Shown here: positions 60,763 to 64,000 of the stretch, piece by piece
How the letters are laid out: each line of letters begins with the position of its first letter
How positions within the stretch are numbered: the stretch's first letter is position 1
Source: Chenopodium formosanum
Taxonomy: Eukaryota; Streptophyta; Magnoliopsida; Caryophyllales; Amaranthaceae
DNA length: 64,000 nucleotides
Assembly (NCBI GenBank): GCA_024500155.1
Contig: CM044874.1
Location: 5,347,001-5,411,000 of the forward strand
Reading direction: 5' to 3'
Notes under the pieces: model-generated
What the model was told of the DNA's origin: nothing
The model's database searches: none
What the model saw: only the letters and a program-made list of their open reading frames with translations
Made by a program: the position numbers and the translations under genes

Positions 60763-62956
60763 GTAATGGCTAATAAAGGAGTAATGGCTGACCAGAAGTT
60801 CACCAAAATAACTTATATATTATTGTCAACTATCAAGTGATCAGAAGCTCACCAAATACACTATTTAAGTCTTTAACGATCCAGAAGACCATCACCTACT
60901 AGAATTATGAGCAAGTGATTTATGCTTGTATAACAATTCTTTTGATTGGGGCTATTATATGTCAGCACATATTAAATTGGAGAAGAAAGAAAAACGTACA
61001 ACTGCACAACATATGTCTCCCCATTGACATTGATCTCCAGAAGAGAAAATATTATTGAAAATTTAATAATAAATACACATGAAATATAAAGTTAATGAAT
61101 AAATGATTCTTCATCAAAATTGTTCTCCAGAAGAGATAAATTTTGATTGTGATCCTCCCAATGAAATGAATTTTAATGCAAATTTATATACTAAGTTGGT
61201 ATAGAATTAGACGCCCCTATAAAAGAGATATATTACCAACTTAGGGGGAGAAGAAATAGCAAAAGTTAGGAAAATCGAAATAAATAAATAAATAAATAAA
61301 GAATATATATTATCCCTATAATGGTAGTTTGAAAAGTTATATATATGCCAACTTTTGTATATATATTATCAAGATATGTTGCACATTTATGATTTGATTT
61401 GTATTCAGTTATGACCCATGTTGCATAGCGTTGAAGATACATTATTTTGGTCATATTAATTATGTGTATACATTGAGATAAAATCTTGCCAATTGTACTT
61501 GAATCACTACACCTGAAGTGTAGGTTGTATATGATCGGTTCCAAAATAAAGATATGTTTAATAGATATGATATTTGGTAAGATAGTGCAGTTGACACTAA
61601 TAGTGTAATAGTATATAAATACCATAGTGTATGAAATACCCTAAAAGTGGTATAGATATCTGAATTATTATAATAGATGGCCTATGATGTAAGAAAAATT
61701 ATGATGGTACTAATGAGAAATGTATTCAGATATCATAGTAAAATAGCATGCGAAATGTAAGTTAAAGGACTTTTATGATACCGGTACATAATGAAACCGA
61801 TGAATAATATGCATATGCATAATGGAATGGACTAATAAGTAAGGGATCTGAAATATATGTACATTTTGATGTCGACATAATGATATTGATCATAAGTTTA
61901 TCATGGACCCGAAGTCCAAGAAATATGGATTTTTAAATCCACACTGTATAGTGTCTTGCATCATTTTGAGTCTTATATTCATGTGCATGTGAGTCATAGG
62001 TTAATGGTTTATTGCATATATAGGAAGTTAGATGCATTACTCATTGTATAATTTGTTTAATATGTTATCATGTTTTATATATCTCATATTGCATGGATTA
62101 ATTTCTTACAATGGTTGTGGTGTATGTGAATGTTCATTCAAAGTATAGTAAGACATATTTACAACTTTGATGAAAAATTAGAAAGAGATATTTATATTCC
62201 AATGGGCTTATAATTGTAATGAAATTATTGATGACACTTATTTAATTGCACGTTATAAATCATGTAAAAAGAGTTCCTGAAGAACTTATATACGACGTAT
62301 TTAAATATCCATCCCTACAAAGTTTATCTCTTGAATAATGCAATTACTATCAAATTCTTGAAAAGTCTATATGACTAAATCATTGACATCTCAACCTAAA
62401 GTTTGAGCATATAAGTGTTAGTAATGAGAATTACTATTTGTATATGAAAGATAACTATCGTGTTAATTATAAATATTCTAAAGAATCAACAAGATACTTA
62501 TGCGTGAGACTGTTTTATCATGGTCTAGAAGAACCATGATCAATGTATATAATTACATGTGCTATATTATTATTTCATACAAGATTGAAAAATCAACATT
62601 AATAATATCACGGGTTGCCATATTATTATTAAGGAATGTTTAATCAAATTATAATGATCATCAATTTCGATTATTCATGACCTCCAGAAGAAAGCATAAG
62701 TATAATAGTTAAGGCAACTTTGAACAGAGATTTTGAATGAAATGTGGACAAACACATGTATTATTGTTATAGGTTTGGTGATATGAAGACTCACTTGTTT
62801 GAGTAAAAATTTGAAGATTTGGAAGACTCGAAATTAAAATCAAGGAATGATATTATTCTGCATCATGTGTGAAGACACTCAACTATATTGGATTCATTGC
62901 ATTAGAAGACCTCAAGCTATACATTCATCAAGGGGAAAAATTACGCGCTGCACTCT

Positions 62957-63132
62957 TTTTCCCTTAACCGTGTTTTTTGTCCCATATTGGGTTTTCCTGG
63001 TAAGGTTTTTAACGAGACAGCATTTCGAGCGTATTACAAAGAATGTTGTACTCTTTTTCCTTCATTAGGTTTTTATCCTACAGGGTTTTTCCTAATAAGG
63101 CTTTAACGAGGCACAATCTTCGAGAATGGACA
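62957..63132 (+). repeat. Two tandem units upstream of the element 3 PPT
   Basis: Two units of about 85-95 bp. Both contain CTCTTTTTCC, GGTTTT..CC, AAGG.TTTAACGAG.CA and TTCGAG. The phrase is of a type common just before the PPT of dicot copia elements. Confidence 0.7.
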
Positions 63133-63144
63133 TCCAAGGGGGAG

Positions 63145-63339
63145 TGTTATGAAAATATTGTGTGGATATCCATTATCCTCTTTGTATGTTTCCAGAATAT
63201 TCTAGATCTAGGGTTTATTCTTATCTAAGCAAACCCTACTTATAATATTCTATGTATATATATACCCCTATCATATGGAATAATATGAACAGATATATTC
63301 TCTATCAATCTCTCTTATATTTCTCTTTATTTTACAACA
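63145..63339 (+). mobile_element. 3' LTR of element 3
   Basis: 195 bp, two differences from the 5' LTR. Confidence 0.85.
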
Positions 63340-63344
63340 ATTCT

Positions 63345-63423
63345 ATTGTATTTTGGTATATATTGGTGATTAATAGAATACAGAGGGCAAGCCGTTTTCT
63401 CCAAATATTTCTTGAGCTTAACA
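63345..63423 (+). mobile_element. 3' LTR of copia element 2, right half
   Basis: It continues ATTGTATTTTGGTATATATT exactly as in the 5' LTR and ends CTTAACA before the ATTTG duplication. Confidence 0.85.
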
Positions 63424-63428
63424 ATTTG

Positions 63429-63605
63429 TTGCTTTTTTTTTTTTTTTTTTTTGAGAAAGAATTTGTTTTGATATTTGAATATTAGTAAATTGCTAAATTG
63501 GTTTTGAAAAAAAAATGTAATTTGTTAAATTTAAGAGGGAGCCCCAACTGATCTATATGTTCTTTCAAAAAAAAAACAAAAAAGAGGGAGCACCAATCGA
63601 TCTAT
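63429..63605. other. Flank with a T-run and a short duplicate phrase
   Basis: A T-run near 63434-63451. AAGAGGGAGC.CCAA..GATC recurs at about 63531 and 63581. No gene is seen. Confidence 0.4.
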
Positions 63606-63756
63606 GGGATAAACAAAATTTGTTTATTACATGGCATTTTAGTAAATAAATCAACAACTTTATCCAGACATAATCATCGTGGGACCCACTTTTTATTGAA
63701 AAAGTTGTTGATTTATTTACAATATTGCTATATGATAAACAAATTTTGTGTATCTC
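63606..63756. mobile_element. Foldback MITE
   Basis: About 150 bp with inverted arms of roughly 57 bp (TAAATAAATCAACAACTTT on one side, its complement AAAGTTGTTGATTTATTTA on the other). No clear target duplication; the superfamily is unknown. Confidence 0.6.
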
Positions 63757-64000
63757 AGATTTTAACTTGTATTTACCCCAAATTTAAATTATTCTTACTA
63801 AATTTTACAATAGCGAATTAGTATAAATAATAAGATAGTCGGTATAAACAAATTTACAAAAAATTTAGTGCAGTAATAATAATATAAGCTCAAAAATAAT
63901 ATAATAATTCAATTAATATTAGGGAACAAGGCCAGTTAAATTATAGAAAGTTAAGGTAATTTTTTTAGGAAAATAATTTACATAGCCCTTAAGGCTACAT
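63757..64000. other. AT-rich intergenic DNA
   Basis: Nothing recognised. Confidence 0.4.

Larger units (their letters stand above)
57912..63144 (+). pseudogene. Decayed copia interior of element 3
   Basis: Recognisable crumbs are KLGHPG (near 60504, the GAG-pre-integrase motif) and LKRDKSIGSKDN (60081-60116, the IN-RT linker of copia). Both are in short broken frames. Internal direct repeats pair 58998-59090 with 59360-59450. Several CTCCAGAAG phrases recur (60245, 61035, 61125, 62682). Confidence 0.6.
57717..63339 (+). mobile_element. Young non-autonomous copia-type element 3
   Basis: Two 195-bp LTRs (57717-57911 and 63145-63339), TGTTATGAAAA...TTTACAACA, differ at two positions. The target duplication ATTCT is perfect (57712-57716, 63340-63344). 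PBS-like CGTTATCAGCACC at 57912 and PPT AAGGGGGAG at 63136-63144. The interior is AT-rich with no ORF above about 120 codons. Confidence 0.9.
52246..63423 (+). mobile_element. Copia element 2 (host of element 3)
   Basis: LTRs TATTAGAG...CTTAACA (TG probably mutated to TA), with perfect 5-bp duplications ATTTG at 52241-52245 and 63424-63428. Without element 3 it is about 5.55 kb. Pol order PR-IN-RT-RH is that of Ty1/copia. It sits 50 bp outside LTR C. Confidence 0.9.

Noticed and set aside
60579..60806. Minus-strand ORF with alternating Tyr-Ile
   Set aside because: It is translation of the (TA)n microsatellite.
1..64000. CRISPR arrays, rRNA or intact tRNA genes
   Set aside because: None seen. 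The repeats are transposon or simple-sequence repeats, and the only tRNA-like sequences are SINE heads.

Overview
The window is nuclear DNA from a flowering plant, very probably a eudicot. It has intron-bearing genes with GT-AG junctions, AT-rich intergenic DNA, Stowaway and Tourist MITEs, tRNA-derived SINEs, an L1-type LINE and several plant Ty1/copia and Ty3/gypsy (Tat lineage) retrotransposons. I cannot name the species from sequence alone.

Left arm (1-19,500) is genic. A nine-exon gene on the + strand (coding 1811-9523) encodes a three-RRM hnRNP Q/LIF2-like protein with a very acidic N-terminus and a glycine/arginine-rich tail. Its introns carry a Tourist-like and a Stowaway MITE. A two-exon F-box/DUF295 gene lies on the minus strand (coding 14102-12344); its start codon is in a small first exon that a plain ORF search misses. 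A group IV glutaredoxin-like gene (18866-17615, minus) is frame-shifted exactly where the first strand of the glutaredoxin fold should be.

Right arm (19,800-63,430) is a nested retrotransposon block. A 3' piece of a minus-strand LINE (19,819-21,532) is cut by a Tat-lineage LTR (LTR A, 21,533-25,171). LTR A is itself split by a 1.67-kb solo LTR with a perfect 5-bp target duplication. The gag gene behind LTR A is broken by a copia element with an intact gag ORF and a ruined pol (about 27,036-33,345). Then come a 5'-truncated Tat LTR (LTR D), a GC-rich terminal exon and a pair of inverted arms. Two Tat elements follow in opposite orientation: LTR B (+) with its leader and truncated gag, joined near 40,759 to the 3' end of a minus-strand element ending in LTR C (50,205-52,190). 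At the join sits a plus-strand, intron-containing plant mobile domain (PMD) ORF, antisense to the minus element. To the right a copia element (52,246-63,423, TSD ATTTG) has had its 3' LTR split by a younger copia-type element (57,717-63,339, TSD ATTCT) whose two 195-bp LTRs differ at only two positions although its interior coding is wrecked.

None of the retroelements looks autonomous now. The most interesting signals are the PMD cargo ORF at the inverted Tat junction, dense clusters of GGCGCC-type palindromes upstream of the LTR TATA boxes (some match the plant E2F consensus), two cases where a Stowaway MITE sits in one copy of a tandem duplication while the other copy preserves the empty site, and the young non-autonomous copia element.
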